NCBI GenBank assembly: GCA_013375395.1
Contig: JABXJW010000003.1
Location: 1-54,506 of the forward strand
Length of the DNA stretch: 54,506 nt
Source: Desulfobacterales bacterium
Lineage (GTDB): Bacteria; Desulfobacterota; Desulfobacteria; Desulfobacterales; C00003060
Direction of reading: 5' to 3'
The notes beneath the pieces were generated by a model. The model had not been told where the DNA came from. It saw nothing but the letters and a program-made list of their open reading frames with translations, and did not search any database. A program made the position numbers and the translations under genes. The number at the start of each line of letters is the position of its first letter. The stretch's first letter is position 1. Of the stretch, positions 17,748 to 28,185 are shown piece by piece.

Positions 17748-18283
17748 CTAAATGGTATCCTTGAGAGCCTTGCCCGGCTTGAACTTGACGGCATTGGATG
17801 CCTTGATCTTTATTTCTTCACCGGTCTGAGGATTGCGGCCTTTTCTGGCCTTGCGACGGACCTTTGAAAATGTGCCGAAACCAACCAGCGTGATTTTGCC
17901 GTCCTTCTTCTTGAGAGCTTTCTGTACCCTGATGTTGCAAAAGTCGAGGATGCCGCAGATTCAAGACGTCCAAGGTTGAAGCCGTAGTGAGCTACTGCGA
18001 ACCCTTGGCAACGCAGAAGATGCGGTATCATCGGCTTTCCCAAAGGGTAAAGAACAGGGCGAATCTTTCATTGTCTATGGATACCACTCTTGGCGGAAAG
18101 GCGACAAAGCGCGTTATCAGCGTGCAACAACATAATATGCTGGTCATATTCTCCGACTCGCCGTGTTGTTTATGCAGCGTTAGGGTTGACACTGTCAACA
18201 GATAAATCCATAGCCTTGTTGGCCTCAGCCTTTGAAATCCCCGCATCCTCTGCCATCTTGTCAATCAGTTCTACCTTTGTCAT
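17748..18283 (-). pseudogene. HU-family DNA-binding protein gene split by a repeat insertion
   Basis: The 5' part starts at 18283 (MTKVELIDKMAEDAGISK, KAMDLSVDSV) and runs into the repeat, where a stop appears about six codons later. The 3' part resumes at about 17926 with [19 protein letters not shown] and ends [10 protein letters not shown] at 17748. Joining DSV to QKAL restores a normal HU of about 90 aa with the GFGTF and RNPQTGE signatures. The gene is broken, but both halves are otherwise undamaged, so the insertion is recent. Confidence 0.85.
17927..18185. repeat. MITE-like repeat family A, copy 2, inside the HU gene
   Basis: About 259 bp. Left end CCCTGATGTTGCA, right end TGCAGCGTTAGGG; these are imperfect inverted repeats. 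The first roughly 125 bp match copy 1 at 282. It carries no gene of its own. The target is known exactly, since the HU frame shows what was interrupted. Confidence 0.75.
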
Positions 18284-19003
18284 AATGCCTTCCTCCTTCG
18301 CTTTGGGTTAATAAGGATCTTAATCGAAGCCTGCCGGTTCATAGAACACAACCTCTTGAAAGGTCAAGGAAAAATGTTTGGTCTCATTGCCAGACTCTGT
18401 ATTTGACGATGATCGGGCTGGTCAAAGCGTTTCTTTCAAGAAAATGCCTAAGTATGACCGTATCTGTCACGGTTGTCGTGCCATAATGTCGATTAAGTCT
18501 GGGCTTTGGCCTTTACTTTGCTGTCGGTTCCTGGTAAGGAATTCCCCTAAATCATTAAGAAATAAGGTGTTAGCCACAGACCGATGCAGACCTGCGCAAC
18601 TTTACGCCAAACCCGGAACAGGTCAAATGATCATGGAAGTCGGCGGGCTTTGCGAGGTCATGAGCTGGGTATTGGGGTTTGGCAGACATGCCGAGGTGCT
18701 GGAGCATTTTTTTGAGGATAAAAGAAAGGGTTGGAGGCATTTTTACAGTGATGATTTTGGCCCTGAAAATGGTCGCTTAAGGGTTCAAAAGCCCTGTTTT
18801 TGAAATCTTTATCGTGGTATATCAGCAGGGTGGCTTGGTTCGACCCTAAAAAGATGGTCAAAAGGCTAATAAAGTAGCAATAAAATACAATAGTTATAGA
18901 GGTATTAACTTGATTAACGACGTCCCGGTTATCTCCTGTTATCTCAAGTGCCGAAGAAGAAATTAGAAAAAAGGGACAGGCGAAATATGCTTTTGAGACT
19001 AGA
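18284..19003. other. Region with a possible WYL-domain remnant
   Basis: A plus-strand frame around 18610-18750 reads MEVGGLCEVMSWVLGFG then AEVLE, which resembles the C-terminal end of WYL-domain regulators. There is no upstream domain and no convincing start, so if real it is only a remnant. Nothing else is recognised in the stretch, which lies ahead of the large operon at 19004. Confidence 0.3.
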
Positions 19004-22000
19004 ATGTCACTAATGCAGATTCCGAAATGGCTCTCTAAGCGTCCAATTAGCCGCGATGATCCTCTCGAATTGAGGCAACTTTTTCCGGAGGACGGGTTAA
19101 ACTTTTTTTCAGATATCTCGATTGAAGCAGTGAAGGAATATTATCATCTTTACCCAGGCAACGTTTTTTATGGACTTATCAGAATCCTAGGATTTTGCGG
19201 TGTTCAATTTTATGAAAAACTGTCTGCCTATAGCGGCCCCCTCGAACCATATCCGGACGTTCTCTGTATTTCCCCTGAACATGGACAAGATCGGCTTTCT
19301 TGTATCCTGCATGATACAAATTGGACTCCGTTTTTTCGTGCCTGTGGCATTCGTACCTTAAAACAACTTCATGGTGTCCCGGTAGAAAGCTTTATTCGAA
19401 TGTCGAAACAGCCCCTTACTCCCGACCAAGTTGTTTCAATTTTACCTGCAACTATTACAACGGCACATGATGATTTTTTTGTTAAAACTCCAACAGTACC
19501 GACAATATTTAATATCACTGCAGAACCAGACAATCAGAGCCAGTTGGAAGAGAGTCAGCCTCTGGCGAAATACTGCCCTATTTTGGATGACGACAAGCGT
19601 CTGTCAGAACCTGTCGAAAGTCTGCAATTATCCGTTCGCTCCGTGAACTGTTTACATTCCAACAATATCCACTATATTGGTGAATTGCTCGCGAAGAGGG
19701 ATGAGGAATTAATCGCAATTCCTCACATAGGGAAAAAATCATTCCAAGAAATAAAAGACGGTCTTTTTGACATTGGCCTCTACACTGGGTTGAATGTTGA
19801 AATAATTATTGAAACCAGAGAGCCTTCTGATGATGAAAATGTTTCTTCGCGTTCAGTCGACACATTAAACCTTTCTGTCCGGTCAAGAAACTGTCTTAAG
19901 CAAGCCAATATACGTACTATTTCGGAGCTACAGACAAAAACCGACAAAGAACTGTTTGCCATTCGCAATTTTGGGAGACAATGCCTCAGAGAGATTCGAA
20001 CAAAAGTTAGGCATGTTGAGTCGGATCAAAACCAAAATGTGGTCCCGAGATTTATTCTAAAAGACGAAATCCGGAACGAAATTGACCTTAATTCGAAAGA
20101 GACACTCGCAAAGCTCTGCACAAAAATAAGTGATTTGGTCTTATCCACGCGCAGCAGAGGGTGTTTGAAGAAACAGAATATTGAGTTTATATGGCAGATA
20201 GTCCAACTAACTGAAAAGGAGTTACAGGAAGTTCGCAACCTAGGCCGCAAATCCATTAATGAGATAAAAGGGGTGATAGAAAATTTAGGATTATCCCTCT
20301 GTGTATGTTTTACGCCAGAACAGCTGAGTATCATCAATAGCTATAAACCGACGATCCCCAAGGTTGTTGCATTGGCTCACCGAATAAACAGGGTTGTCTT
20401 AGAGTTGAGTGTTTCACCTTTAACCTTTTTAAATGATCGGGAAAACATAGTTGTCAGCGAGCGACTGTTTAAGGAGGGCAGAAAAAAAACGCTAGAAGAA
20501 ATAGCTAAGCATATTTCGTTGACTCGGGAGAGGGTTCGTCAAATCGAATTGTCAGCTATATCAAAGATCAAACAGAAATACATAAAAAATCTAAGGATTG
20601 TTGTTTCCAATGTGAAGCAGCTCGTTGATAATGTTGGTGGGGTTACAAGTTTAGAAGAACTTGATGTTTACCTAACTGAATTGACAGCCCGTGAACAAAC
20701 TATAGTCGTTTGTTTGTTGCAAATAATGGACGAAGAGCTATTTATCGATTGGGAGTTCGGCCTTGTTTCTACAAATGGTGAGGAATTGATACTCTCTCTT
20801 TGCGATGTCATCCAGGAGGAAATCATCCAGACAGTGTCGGACAAATTTTTTACCGAGCATGATCTCGTCGAGACGGCTAGAAAAGTCATGCATAGGTTTG
20901 GCCTATCATCCAATCAGTGTGAAAAGAATCTAATCAATAGATTTTACCTAGAAAAAAAGGTTACGGTTTTTGAAAACCGTTTGTGTTGTGGAAGGATAAC
21001 CAAGCAAGACCAAATAGTTCAGGCGTTTAAAGAGTTCTTTCCTGATGGGTTGGAGGTGTACAAAAAACAAGATGTTTTAGTTCAGCGGTTAAAGGAATCT
21101 GATCCAAAAAGGTTTGGAAATGCTTCTCCAAGATCAATCCTTGGAAGATTAATAGACCACCCTGAGGTATTGTTATGGGGCCGTGGTTTTTTCATCCACA
21201 AAGATAATGTGTTCTATAAGGAGGATGTCGTTAAAAAGGTGGCAATCTGGATAGAACGCCGCTTCGACCAAGGTCACTCCCGATTTCAAATTGATATTCC
21301 CTTTAGTGCATTTCGGGATGAATTGCTACAAAGTGGCGTGCCTAATCAGTATGCCTTGTATACCCTGATCCGATTGCAGAACCACAAACGAATTGGCCAG
21401 AGGAGATTCCCTACCCTTGTCGACTTGGAGGCTGATGTCGATATCCAGGAAGGGGTTCTTCAAGAGTTAGAAAACTTTTTTCTTCAAGCTGGTGGGCCAA
21501 TCCCCCTCTCACAATTGAAAGAAGAATTTCTTGTTAAACGGGGGTGGAAGGATTATATGTTACAGCTAAACTTGACTGTCAATTCCGAGTTGATATACCC
21601 TTGGAAAAATCAATCCTATATCCATATTGAATATATTCCGGTCGATTATGCCAAACTTCAGGATGTTCTTGAGGCCCTGCGAGTAAAGCTTAACTCCATC
21701 CAGGGAGCCTACAGCCTGAAGGGCTCCAAAAAGGAAATGAATGTCCTTTGGGAACAGGCTTGCCCTTCTGCCTCGGTTCGAACGATGATCAAACTAATCC
21801 GTTCAGTGGACCCTGAAGATCTTCAAATAGAGCGGTATTTTGTCCAATTTGCTGATTCGTCGACAGAGTTTGTGTCTCCCGTTGCGGAGCTTGAGGAATT
21901 TTTTTTGAATAAAGGTGTGGAACTCAACACCTATGAATTGCATAAAGAATTTTGTACTCAAAGGGGGTGGTCGGAAAATCAATTATATGGAGCGATTCGC

Positions 22001-22522
22001 AAGGCACGATTATTCAGATCGGGCAAATCGACGTATCTGCATCCGGCGACAATCGGCTGGAATGAATCATTGTCCCAGGAAGTACACCAGGTTATGGAAG
22101 CCCATCTATCCGAGCGAAACAAAAATTGCTATCCTCACATGCAGATTGAAGAGCTTATTTATCAATATGCTTTGCCGGAATTGCCCCAAAATATTCAATG
22201 GACTCGTTATCTCATGAAAAGTGTTGGTGAAGAATTTGGAGATTTTCTCTTTCTTGACGATGCCTATGTCGCCGTTGATAACGATTTTGATATTGAAGAC
22301 CTTGATGACATGATCGGTTTTTTGATCGGTTGCCATTTTCGTCTGGGAATTGCAAAAAGAGTTGAACTCGAACAAATGTTATGGCGGGAAGGCATACTTG
22401 AAAGCGGCAGATCCATTCCAGCTGATCAGTATTTCGAAGAATCATCTATAGTGTTTTTAGAAGATAGTGATGAAGTTGGATTGAGCCCAATTGGGTACGA
22501 GAGGTATGGCCACTCAATATAG
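19004..22522 (+). CDS. Protein with three alpha-CTD-like repeats and a sigma region 4-like HTH
   Basis: 1172 aa. Three repeats of the RNA polymerase alpha C-terminal domain type lie at about 203-260, 285-340 and 375-425. Each has an LxLSVRSxNCL helix, then a GKKSFQEIK-type helix-hairpin-helix (GRQCLREIR, GRKSINEIK). At about 475-527 there is a sigma-70 region 4-like HTH (TLEEIAKHISLTRERVRQIE). The remaining 640 residues look like several winged-helix units but are not recognised. This suggests a DNA-binding or polymerase-contacting protein. It begins a run of eight closely spaced co-oriented genes and overlaps the helicase gene, so it probably regulates or targets that system. I know of no characterised member. 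Confidence 0.7.
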   Translation: MSLMQIPKWLSKRPISRDDPLELRQLFPEDGLNFFSDISIEAVKEYYHLYPGNVFYGLIRILGFCGVQFYEKLSAYSGPLEPYPDVLCISPEHGQDRLSCILHDTNWTPFFRACGIRTLKQLHGVPVESFIRMSKQPLTPDQVVSILPATITTAHDDFFVKTPTVPTIFNITAEPDNQSQLEESQPLAKYCPILDDDKRLSEPVESLQLSVRSVNCLHSNNIHYIGELLAKRDEELIAIPHIGKKSFQEIKDGLFDIGLYTGLNVEIIIETREPSDDENVSSRSVDTLNLSVRSRNCLKQANIRTISELQTKTDKELFAIRNFGRQCLREIRTKVRHVESDQNQNVVPRFILKDEIRNEIDLNSKETLAKLCTKISDLVLSTRSRGCLKKQNIEFIWQIVQLTEKELQEVRNLGRKSINEIKGVIENLGLSLCVCFTPEQLSIINSYKPTIPKVVALAHRINRVVLELSVSPLTFLNDRENIVVSERLFKEGRKKTLEEIAKHISLTRERVRQIELSAISKIKQKYIKNLRIVVSNVKQLVDNVGGVTSLEELDVYLTELTAREQTIVVCLLQIMDEELFIDWEFGLVSTNGEELILSLCDVIQEEIIQTVSDKFFTEHDLVETARKVMHRFGLSSNQCEKNLINRFYLEKKVTVFENRLCCGRITKQDQIVQAFKEFFPDGLEVYKKQDVLVQRLKESDPKRFGNASPRSILGRLIDHPEVLLWGRGFFIHKDNVFYKEDVVKKVAIWIERRFDQGHSRFQIDIPFSAFRDELLQSGVPNQYALYTLIRLQNHKRIGQRRFPTLVDLEADVDIQEGVLQELENFFLQAGGPIPLSQLKEEFLVKRGWKDYMLQLNLTVNSELIYPWKNQSYIHIEYIPVDYAKLQDVLEALRVKLNSIQGAYSLKGSKKEMNVLWEQACPSASVRTMIKLIRSVDPEDLQIERYFVQFADSSTEFVSPVAELEEFFLNKGVELNTYELHKEFCTQRGWSENQLYGAIRKARLFRSGKSTYLHPATIGWNESLSQEVHQVMEAHLSERNKNCYPHMQIEELIYQYALPELPQNIQWTRYLMKSVGEEFGDFLFLDDAYVAVDNDFDIEDLDDMIGFLIGCHFRLGIAKRVELEQMLWREGILESGRSIPADQYFEESSIVFLEDSDEVGLSPIGYERYGHSI

Positions 22523-24653
22523 CCTGCAAGATGTACCGATTAAGAATACCTACTCTAGCCTAGAGACGGATTTGGTAGATGAACTGGTCGTTCCTCTGCT
22601 TCAGCGTGCCGTTCAGTACGACCGTGGGGTGGGATTCTTCACCTCCGGCTGGTTGAAGGAAGCAGCCAAGGGTTTGCTATCCTTTGTCAAACATAACGGA
22701 AAGGCACGCATTATAACTTCGCCGAATTTATCGGAACAGGATTGGCAAACTATCAAGGTAGCTGATGAACAAAGGCAGGGGCAAATGATCGTTGCAGGTT
22801 CTATTGAAAATGCCCTTTCTGATTTGAAGAAAAAATTGGAATATGACACCTTAGCTGCTTTAGCTTGGTTGATACGCGACGGAATCCTGGAATTTTGTTT
22901 TGCAATCCCACAAGGGAATCTAGCAGGAGGGATTTTCCACAGCAAGCTATCAATTTTCATTGACCCATATGGCAACGGTGTAGCATTGCACGGTTCACAA
23001 AACGATAGTGTGCAGGCATCGCTCAACGAAGAGAGTTATTCCGCTTTCTGTTCCTGGAATGAAGGGGTAAAATGGTTTGATGAACATTGCTATCGTTTCA
23101 ATCAAATCTGGAACAACCTTTTTCCGAAGTTACGCGTCCTGAAGGTCCCGGAGGTGGAAAAAGAAAAGCTTATCCGTTACACGAAAGAGTATCCTCGGCC
23201 ATATCCCGCACCATCCGTAGAAGGTGGCAGCACGGCTGCCTTGCCTCCTGTGCCATCATTGCATCCTGTAAAAACTCCGCGTGATTATCAAAAAAAAGCC
23301 ATTGCCAAGTGGGAAGAACAGGGACGGCGCGGTATTTTCGAAATGGCGACCGGTACGGGCAAGACCATTACCGCTATCTTGGCGGCAGTCAATGTCTTCC
23401 AGCAAGAAGGCAGTTTGGCTCTTGTGGTCCTGGTGCCATACAAGCATTTGGTTGATCAATGGATTGAGGAGTTGCGGGGATTCGGTTTTCTGCCAATTCC
23501 TTGTTACGAGAGCATCAATACGTGGAAAAAGGTTGCTGCCAACAGTATCCGCGAGGTTAATGCCAGGCTGGTTAGTAATCTGTGCTTGGTGAGTACGCAC
23601 CAGACGGCATCCATGGAGCCCTTCCGGAAAATGATCTCAAGGCTCCACTCCCCTTTTTTGCTGCTTGGGGATGAGATACATGAATTGGGAGCGGCTCATT
23701 ACAGAAAAGCTCTGTCTGAGCACGCCCCTTGGCGAATTGGTCTGTCAGCCACCCCTGACCGGTGGTATGACGAGGAGGGCACTTCGTTTTTGCGTACATA
23801 TTTCGGCGAGACCGTTATCAAGTATGAACTCGATCAGGCAATCAAGGATAAAGCCTTGACCCCTTATCAATATTATCTGGAAAAAATTGATTTTAATACA
23901 GAGGAGATTGCCGAGTATTTGCGTCTTTCTAAGTTGATTGCACAACTCAGTACGGATGCAGAAAAAAACCAGACCAGGCTGGAAGATTTGCTGAGGAGAC
24001 GGGCTGATTTGATCGGCAAGGCGGCCAATAAAATTCCGCGCCTGTTGGCCATAGTGCAAGCACATCGTAAAGCGTGTGAGGTGGAAGGGGAAAAATACCA
24101 ACACATTTTAGTTTATTGCAATAAAGGGACCCACCGCGAGGTGTTGACAGCCATGGCCGGATTGGGCCTGCGCATGCATGAGTTTGTTCATGATGTTCCA
24201 CTGGTCGAACGACGAAAGATTCTCGATGCCTTCAGTAAAGGAGAAATCGACGGCCTAGTTGCCATTCGCTGTTTAGATCAAGGAGTGGATGTGCCGGCAA
24301 CCCGCAGGGCCTATATTCTCGCCAGCTCCACCAACCCAAGAGAATTTGTACAAAGGCGTGGCCGAATATTACGAAAAGCCGAGGGAAAACAATTTGCGCA
24401 AATATACGATTTTCTGGTAGGACCTTGGAATACAACTGAGGTGTTGAGCAACGAATCAGCACGAGGGTTGCTTTTACGCGAGCTACCGCGGTTCGCTGAG
24501 GTTTCCTTGGATGCCATAAATTCCCAGGAGGCCAGAAACGCCATTTGGTATACGGTTATGGATTTAGACCTTGTCGCCTATTTGCGAAAAAGACCTTGGG
24601 AAGTGTATCAGGAAATGCAGCAAAGAAAACTGGATCAGAATTATGAGAGATAA
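22506..24653 (+). CDS. Phospholipase D-type nuclease fused to SF2 (DEAD/DEAH) helicase
   Basis: 715 aa. Residues 1-200 hold a PLD-like domain with HSKLSIFID and GSQND, an HxK...GSxN half-site that would make a nuclease when dimeric. The SF2 helicase follows: ATGTGKTITAIL (Walker A), LLLGDEIHELG (motif II), IGLSATPDRW (motif III), FVQRRGRILRKAEG (motif VI). This layout resembles helicase-nucleases annotated next to dnd genes as PT-system restriction enzymes; that link is from memory and must be tested. ATG 22506 is used; TTG 22491 is an alternative. It overlaps both neighbouring genes. Confidence 0.75.
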   Translation: MATQYSLQDVPIKNTYSSLETDLVDELVVPLLQRAVQYDRGVGFFTSGWLKEAAKGLLSFVKHNGKARIITSPNLSEQDWQTIKVADEQRQGQMIVAGSIENALSDLKKKLEYDTLAALAWLIRDGILEFCFAIPQGNLAGGIFHSKLSIFIDPYGNGVALHGSQNDSVQASLNEESYSAFCSWNEGVKWFDEHCYRFNQIWNNLFPKLRVLKVPEVEKEKLIRYTKEYPRPYPAPSVEGGSTAALPPVPSLHPVKTPRDYQKKAIAKWEEQGRRGIFEMATGTGKTITAILAAVNVFQQEGSLALVVLVPYKHLVDQWIEELRGFGFLPIPCYESINTWKKVAANSIREVNARLVSNLCLVSTHQTASMEPFRKMISRLHSPFLLLGDEIHELGAAHYRKALSEHAPWRIGLSATPDRWYDEEGTSFLRTYFGETVIKYELDQAIKDKALTPYQYYLEKIDFNTEEIAEYLRLSKLIAQLSTDAEKNQTRLEDLLRRRADLIGKAANKIPRLLAIVQAHRKACEVEGEKYQHILVYCNKGTHREVLTAMAGLGLRMHEFVHDVPLVERRKILDAFSKGEIDGLVAIRCLDQGVDVPATRRAYILASSTNPREFVQRRGRILRKAEGKQFAQIYDFLVGPWNTTEVLSNESARGLLLRELPRFAEVSLDAINSQEARNAIWYTVMDLDLVAYLRKRPWEVYQEMQQRKLDQNYER

Positions 24654-24843
24654 AGTAACCATCGAGTCGATTCTAGGCCAAATCAACGATCCGGCAGTAA
24701 GGATCATTGCGGAGCATTCCCTAAGAGTTGCCAGGAAGGCTCTTAATATGAGTGAATATTCCCGCAAGCGGTTTGTTGTTGAAGAAATAGACAAGATTAT
24801 GCCGAGGGCACTAAAGGTCAGAGCAAACCATGATACTACATAA
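24643..24843 (+). CDS. Small uncharacterised protein in the helicase/DndD-like operon
   Basis: 66 aa, not recognised. It is helical and charged (SILGQINDPAVRIIAEHS, SEYSRKRFVVEEIDKIM). It overlaps the helicase gene by 11 bases and the DndD-like gene by 14, so it is surely translated with them and probably acts in the same complex. Confidence 0.65.
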   Translation: MRDKVTIESILGQINDPAVRIIAEHSLRVARKALNMSEYSRKRFVVEEIDKIMPRALKVRANHDTT

Positions 24844-26866
24844 CATTGAACTGGTTGATTTCCGGCAATTTAAAGGCCGCCAGGCGATCGATTGCGCGAC
24901 CGGTTCTCCCCATAACGTTTCAGTTATATATGGCGAAAACGGCAGAGGAAAGACCGGCATTTTTCGGGCTCTGATGTTCTGCCTTTATGGTGACCGAAGC
25001 CTTTCCCAGGATGAACTCTCCGGCGAACAAAAGAAAGAAGGGCTGAGCCTGATCAACGAGGTAACGCTTAAAGAAAACATTGGGAGTCAGGTTGAGGCAC
25101 AGGTCGCAATTTCTTTTTCTCACCAACGAAAGAATTTTCGAATCGTCCGCCGAGTCGACGGCTTAATGAAAACAGACGGGACAATTATTCAGAATCCCGG
25201 AGGCCGGGTCGAATTACAACAAACCGACGAAAATGGCAATACTCAGCCAGTTGAGACCGACTTGGAAAAAATAACGGGCCAAATTCAGGAAATTCTTAAT
25301 TCGCGGCTGCGAGACTATTTCCTGTTTGATGGAGAACGCATCGAACGTCTAACTCGCAACACCAGGGAACGGCGGGAAGAAGTTCGCCGGGGCATCAGGG
25401 CACTTTTGGACCTGGATGCCTTGGAATTGGCCAATGCGGGGCTGAAGAGTTTGATATCACAGATCGAAAAAGAGATCGGCCATAAATCCACCGGCGAACT
25501 GCAACGAGTTTACACCCATATCGATGCATTAAACACAAAAATTGATGACCTGGAAAATGCCCAGGAGCTTGGTACCCAGGAATTAAAACGGCTGGAACAT
25601 AAGATCTACGAAATTTCCGAAATGGTTAGTGAAAACGAGGACACCGCTGCAAAAGAGCGAAAACGACAGGAGTTAATAAAAAACAGTCAAGACTTAAAGG
25701 TGGAAAAGGATGCACTAAAGAAAGAAATGGTCGGCTACCTGAACAAGAGCGCCCAATTGGTCGCTTCCCAACTGATCGAACAGCTCCGGGAAGAGTTGGA
25801 GTTCCGGCGACACAAGGGTGAGCTACCGCCGAGTATTCGCAAGGAATTTGTAGAGAAACTACTGGAACAGGAACGATGCATCTGCGGGACCTCTTTAGGG
25901 CACGACCATCAGCAGGAGCGGGAATGTCTACAGGAATTCCTTGTAAAGCACTACACCCCTGGGCTTGGCAGCGAGAGTCTGGACCTTCTTTTATCTTTAA
26001 ACAGACTTTCCAGTGCCAACGAAGGATTAGCAAACCAGTTCAATCGATTATTGGTTAAAAATAAAAAGCTGAGAGATGAGATAGCTGACCTGGAATCCAA
26101 GATCAAGTTATTAAGCGATGAACTTAAAGAAGGGGGAACCAGCGTTGATGATTTGATTCAGGAAAGAAGCCGGTTGGAAGATGATAAACGGACACTCGAA
26201 AGAGAAATGGATCGTCAAGCTGATGAAATTGCCCGGGCTCAAGACGATAGGGAAGATTGGTTAAAGAGGACCAATGTTCTGGAAAAACAGCAAAGCCAGG
26301 TAGACAGCCTGGTCGCCAGGCGCGATCTTACCAAGGAAACTCTGGCAGAACTGAAAGCAATTTACGATCGATTCGCCAATGAGGCCAAAGAAAGACTGGC
26401 AGAAAAATCCACCGAAATCTTCACCAGGCTGGCGGATGAGGGAACCCAAAAAGATATCAAGAAAATCAGCATCGACGAAAGTTATATGCTGGATGTTTTG
26501 AACTGGACCGGCCAGCGACGACTCGGCGAGATCTCCGCCGGCCAGCGCCAGATTGTCTCCCTGTCGTTTATCATGGCCCTCATCCAGGTCGCTGGGAATT
26601 TGGAGGTTGCTTTATTCATGGATACTCCCTTTGGCCGGCTGTCGGGTGTGCATCGGGACCATCTGCTAGACACTATCCCTAAGATGGCATCGCAATGGAT
26701 TCTTTTGGCCACGGATACGGAATTTACCGAGGTTGAGGCCAACGCTCTGAGACAGACCAACGCATGGGGAAAGATTTATGAACTGGTTAAGGAGGGGGAA
26801 GGAATCACTCAGATAGTTGAACGTGAGGTTCATCAATTTACCCCCAAGCGTAAATCAATTTTTTGA
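24830..26866 (+). CDS. DndD-like SMC-type ATPase, paralogue of DndD
   Basis: 678 aa. N-terminal Walker A is GENGRGKTGIF, the ABC signature is EISAGQRQIVSLSF and Walker B is VALFMDTPFGRL. Two long coiled coils surround a CICG pair near residue 350 (a zinc-hook-like turn). The RDYFLFDGERIERL segment and the C-terminal ABC half resemble DndD, the ATPase of the PT system. A second, separate DndD is encoded at 30900-32927. In this operon the ATPase probably powers the PLD-helicase rather than sulfur insertion; this is inference. Confidence 0.8.
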   Translation: MILHNIELVDFRQFKGRQAIDCATGSPHNVSVIYGENGRGKTGIFRALMFCLYGDRSLSQDELSGEQKKEGLSLINEVTLKENIGSQVEAQVAISFSHQRKNFRIVRRVDGLMKTDGTIIQNPGGRVELQQTDENGNTQPVETDLEKITGQIQEILNSRLRDYFLFDGERIERLTRNTRERREEVRRGIRALLDLDALELANAGLKSLISQIEKEIGHKSTGELQRVYTHIDALNTKIDDLENAQELGTQELKRLEHKIYEISEMVSENEDTAAKERKRQELIKNSQDLKVEKDALKKEMVGYLNKSAQLVASQLIEQLREELEFRRHKGELPPSIRKEFVEKLLEQERCICGTSLGHDHQQERECLQEFLVKHYTPGLGSESLDLLLSLNRLSSANEGLANQFNRLLVKNKKLRDEIADLESKIKLLSDELKEGGTSVDDLIQERSRLEDDKRTLEREMDRQADEIARAQDDREDWLKRTNVLEKQQSQVDSLVARRDLTKETLAELKAIYDRFANEAKERLAEKSTEIFTRLADEGTQKDIKKISIDESYMLDVLNWTGQRRLGEISAGQRQIVSLSFIMALIQVAGNLEVALFMDTPFGRLSGVHRDHLLDTIPKMASQWILLATDTEFTEVEANALRQTNAWGKIYELVKEGEGITQIVEREVHQFTPKRKSIF

Positions 26867-26893
26867 TGCGTTGATTTTTCGAGGTTTTTGGTT

Positions 26894-27346
26894 ATGCAGG
26901 AAACATCCGACAACCCAATGGCCCATATCAGCAAGAGATGGGAGTCCATCTATGATGTACTCTGCCGTGGTGATAGCATATTTGACCAGATGACAAATCT
27001 CTTCACGCTCTGTGCCGCAATAGGTCATTTGAATGGCGAGGAAAAACAGCCGGAAAATAAAAAGGGTATTTTTAGATGGACAAATCTTAACTCAGAGATT
27101 GGTGTGTCCATCCTAACGGCCATTGCCTGGGATGCCAGAGATAGAGAGCTTGCAATTTTAACAGATAAAAGAAGAATTATGGATATCGCCTGTGATTTTG
27201 CCGAGGGTGGTATGCAGTACCTGTATGATAACTTCTTCGAGGATCATATGCAGGATGGCCAACTCCTCAGGCCGGAAAAACTGGATGTCGAATTCAACTT
27301 GGCACAGATTGTTGAAGGATTGAGACAGAAGCAGAGTATGTTTTGA
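26894..27346 (+). CDS. Small protein, possibly of a PT-associated family
   Basis: 150 aa. Not firmly recognised. The pattern FDQMTNLFTLCAAIGHLNG, then IAWDARDRELAILTD and CDFAEGGMQYLYDNF resembles the small proteins named DNA phosphorothioation-associated protein 4, by memory. The start at ATG 26894 follows a GAGG site with 9-base spacing; an in-frame TTG lies at 26888. It follows the DndD-like ATPase by 27 bases. Confidence 0.5.
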   Translation: MQETSDNPMAHISKRWESIYDVLCRGDSIFDQMTNLFTLCAAIGHLNGEEKQPENKKGIFRWTNLNSEIGVSILTAIAWDARDRELAILTDKRRIMDIACDFAEGGMQYLYDNFFEDHMQDGQLLRPEKLDVEFNLAQIVEGLRQKQSMF

Positions 27347-27370
27347 TTTTTTTCATTTGAAAAATATTAT

Positions 27371-28168
27371 ATGAAAGGTATAGACGAACATTGCTCCAAT
27401 CTAAGTAAGCTTGTCTCAGGGTATGAGCCAGAAATAGAATGGTTACGCCAGTCTGAATGGCTTAGTATTGCGTCAGGAATAAAAAGTGTTGAATTTGATA
27501 TAGTTCGCTATGACTCATGCTTTGGGTGGTGCCACAATGCCGACTATTGGCATATCGCACGAGAGAAGCTTCTTGAAAGCTATATTACTGAACTTACGCG
27601 TTTCACATACGTTTGGGGGGCGCTTGAATCTTTAATTAATGACTTACACCTTCCGCCAGGTCCGGAAAAAGGGAAAATCAACTCTATCTGTGGTTATTTG
27701 AAAAATAAACTTTCGTCATACGACATCATTTATCCTTACCCAGATCTTGTAGAGGATTTGAAACACATTTTAAATGATAACAGCGTCAATGAACCAAAGA
27801 TACAGGCGCGTTTTGCTGCCAACTATTTATCATCACATGGTATAGGTGTTTATGTAATATACAGCTTAAGAAATTTATTTGTTCATGGAGTAATTGGTTT
27901 TCCTGAGCCAAATGAAGAAAATAAGCCTGAAAGTGCATACCCTAAGATAGTGAACATGTCTACCAGAATTGTCCTTTTGACTCTACAGATGATTTGGTTG
28001 GCTTATTACAAAGGTACAGGGATTTGCAGTACTCTGCATTGGGAGCCTGACGTTTGCGAAGATAAATACTATCTTGAAGAAATTTTACATAAAATTCACT
28101 TGAAAGATTATGCGGTTCAAAGAGATATCGCTAAACGCCAGCTAAATATACAATGGGGAAATCCCTAA
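27371..28168 (+). CDS. HEPN-like protein
   Basis: 265 aa, mostly helical. The segment YSLRNLFVHG (Arg 167 to His 172) fits the RNxxxH motif of HEPN ribonucleases, and the surrounding helices are of suitable length. HEPN proteins are usually RNases or inactive binding modules in toxin and defence systems. The rest is not recognised. It lies 24 bases after the previous gene and its end runs close to the GHKL gene start, so it is part of the same transcript. Confidence 0.5.
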   Translation: MKGIDEHCSNLSKLVSGYEPEIEWLRQSEWLSIASGIKSVEFDIVRYDSCFGWCHNADYWHIAREKLLESYITELTRFTYVWGALESLINDLHLPPGPEKGKINSICGYLKNKLSSYDIIYPYPDLVEDLKHILNDNSVNEPKIQARFAANYLSSHGIGVYVIYSLRNLFVHGVIGFPEPNEENKPESAYPKIVNMSTRIVLLTLQMIWLAYYKGTGICSTLHWEPDVCEDKYYLEEILHKIHLKDYAVQRDIAKRQLNIQWGNP

Positions 28169-28185
28169 TATGTGAGGAGTTATGT

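Noticed and set aside
17556..17867. Plus-strand gene of 103 codons
   Set aside because: It runs through repeat B and is antisense to the HU 3' half, which is clearly the real coding strand.
22506..24653. DISARM-type helicase
   Set aside because: PLD and helicase are in one chain and no DUF1998 partner gene is present.
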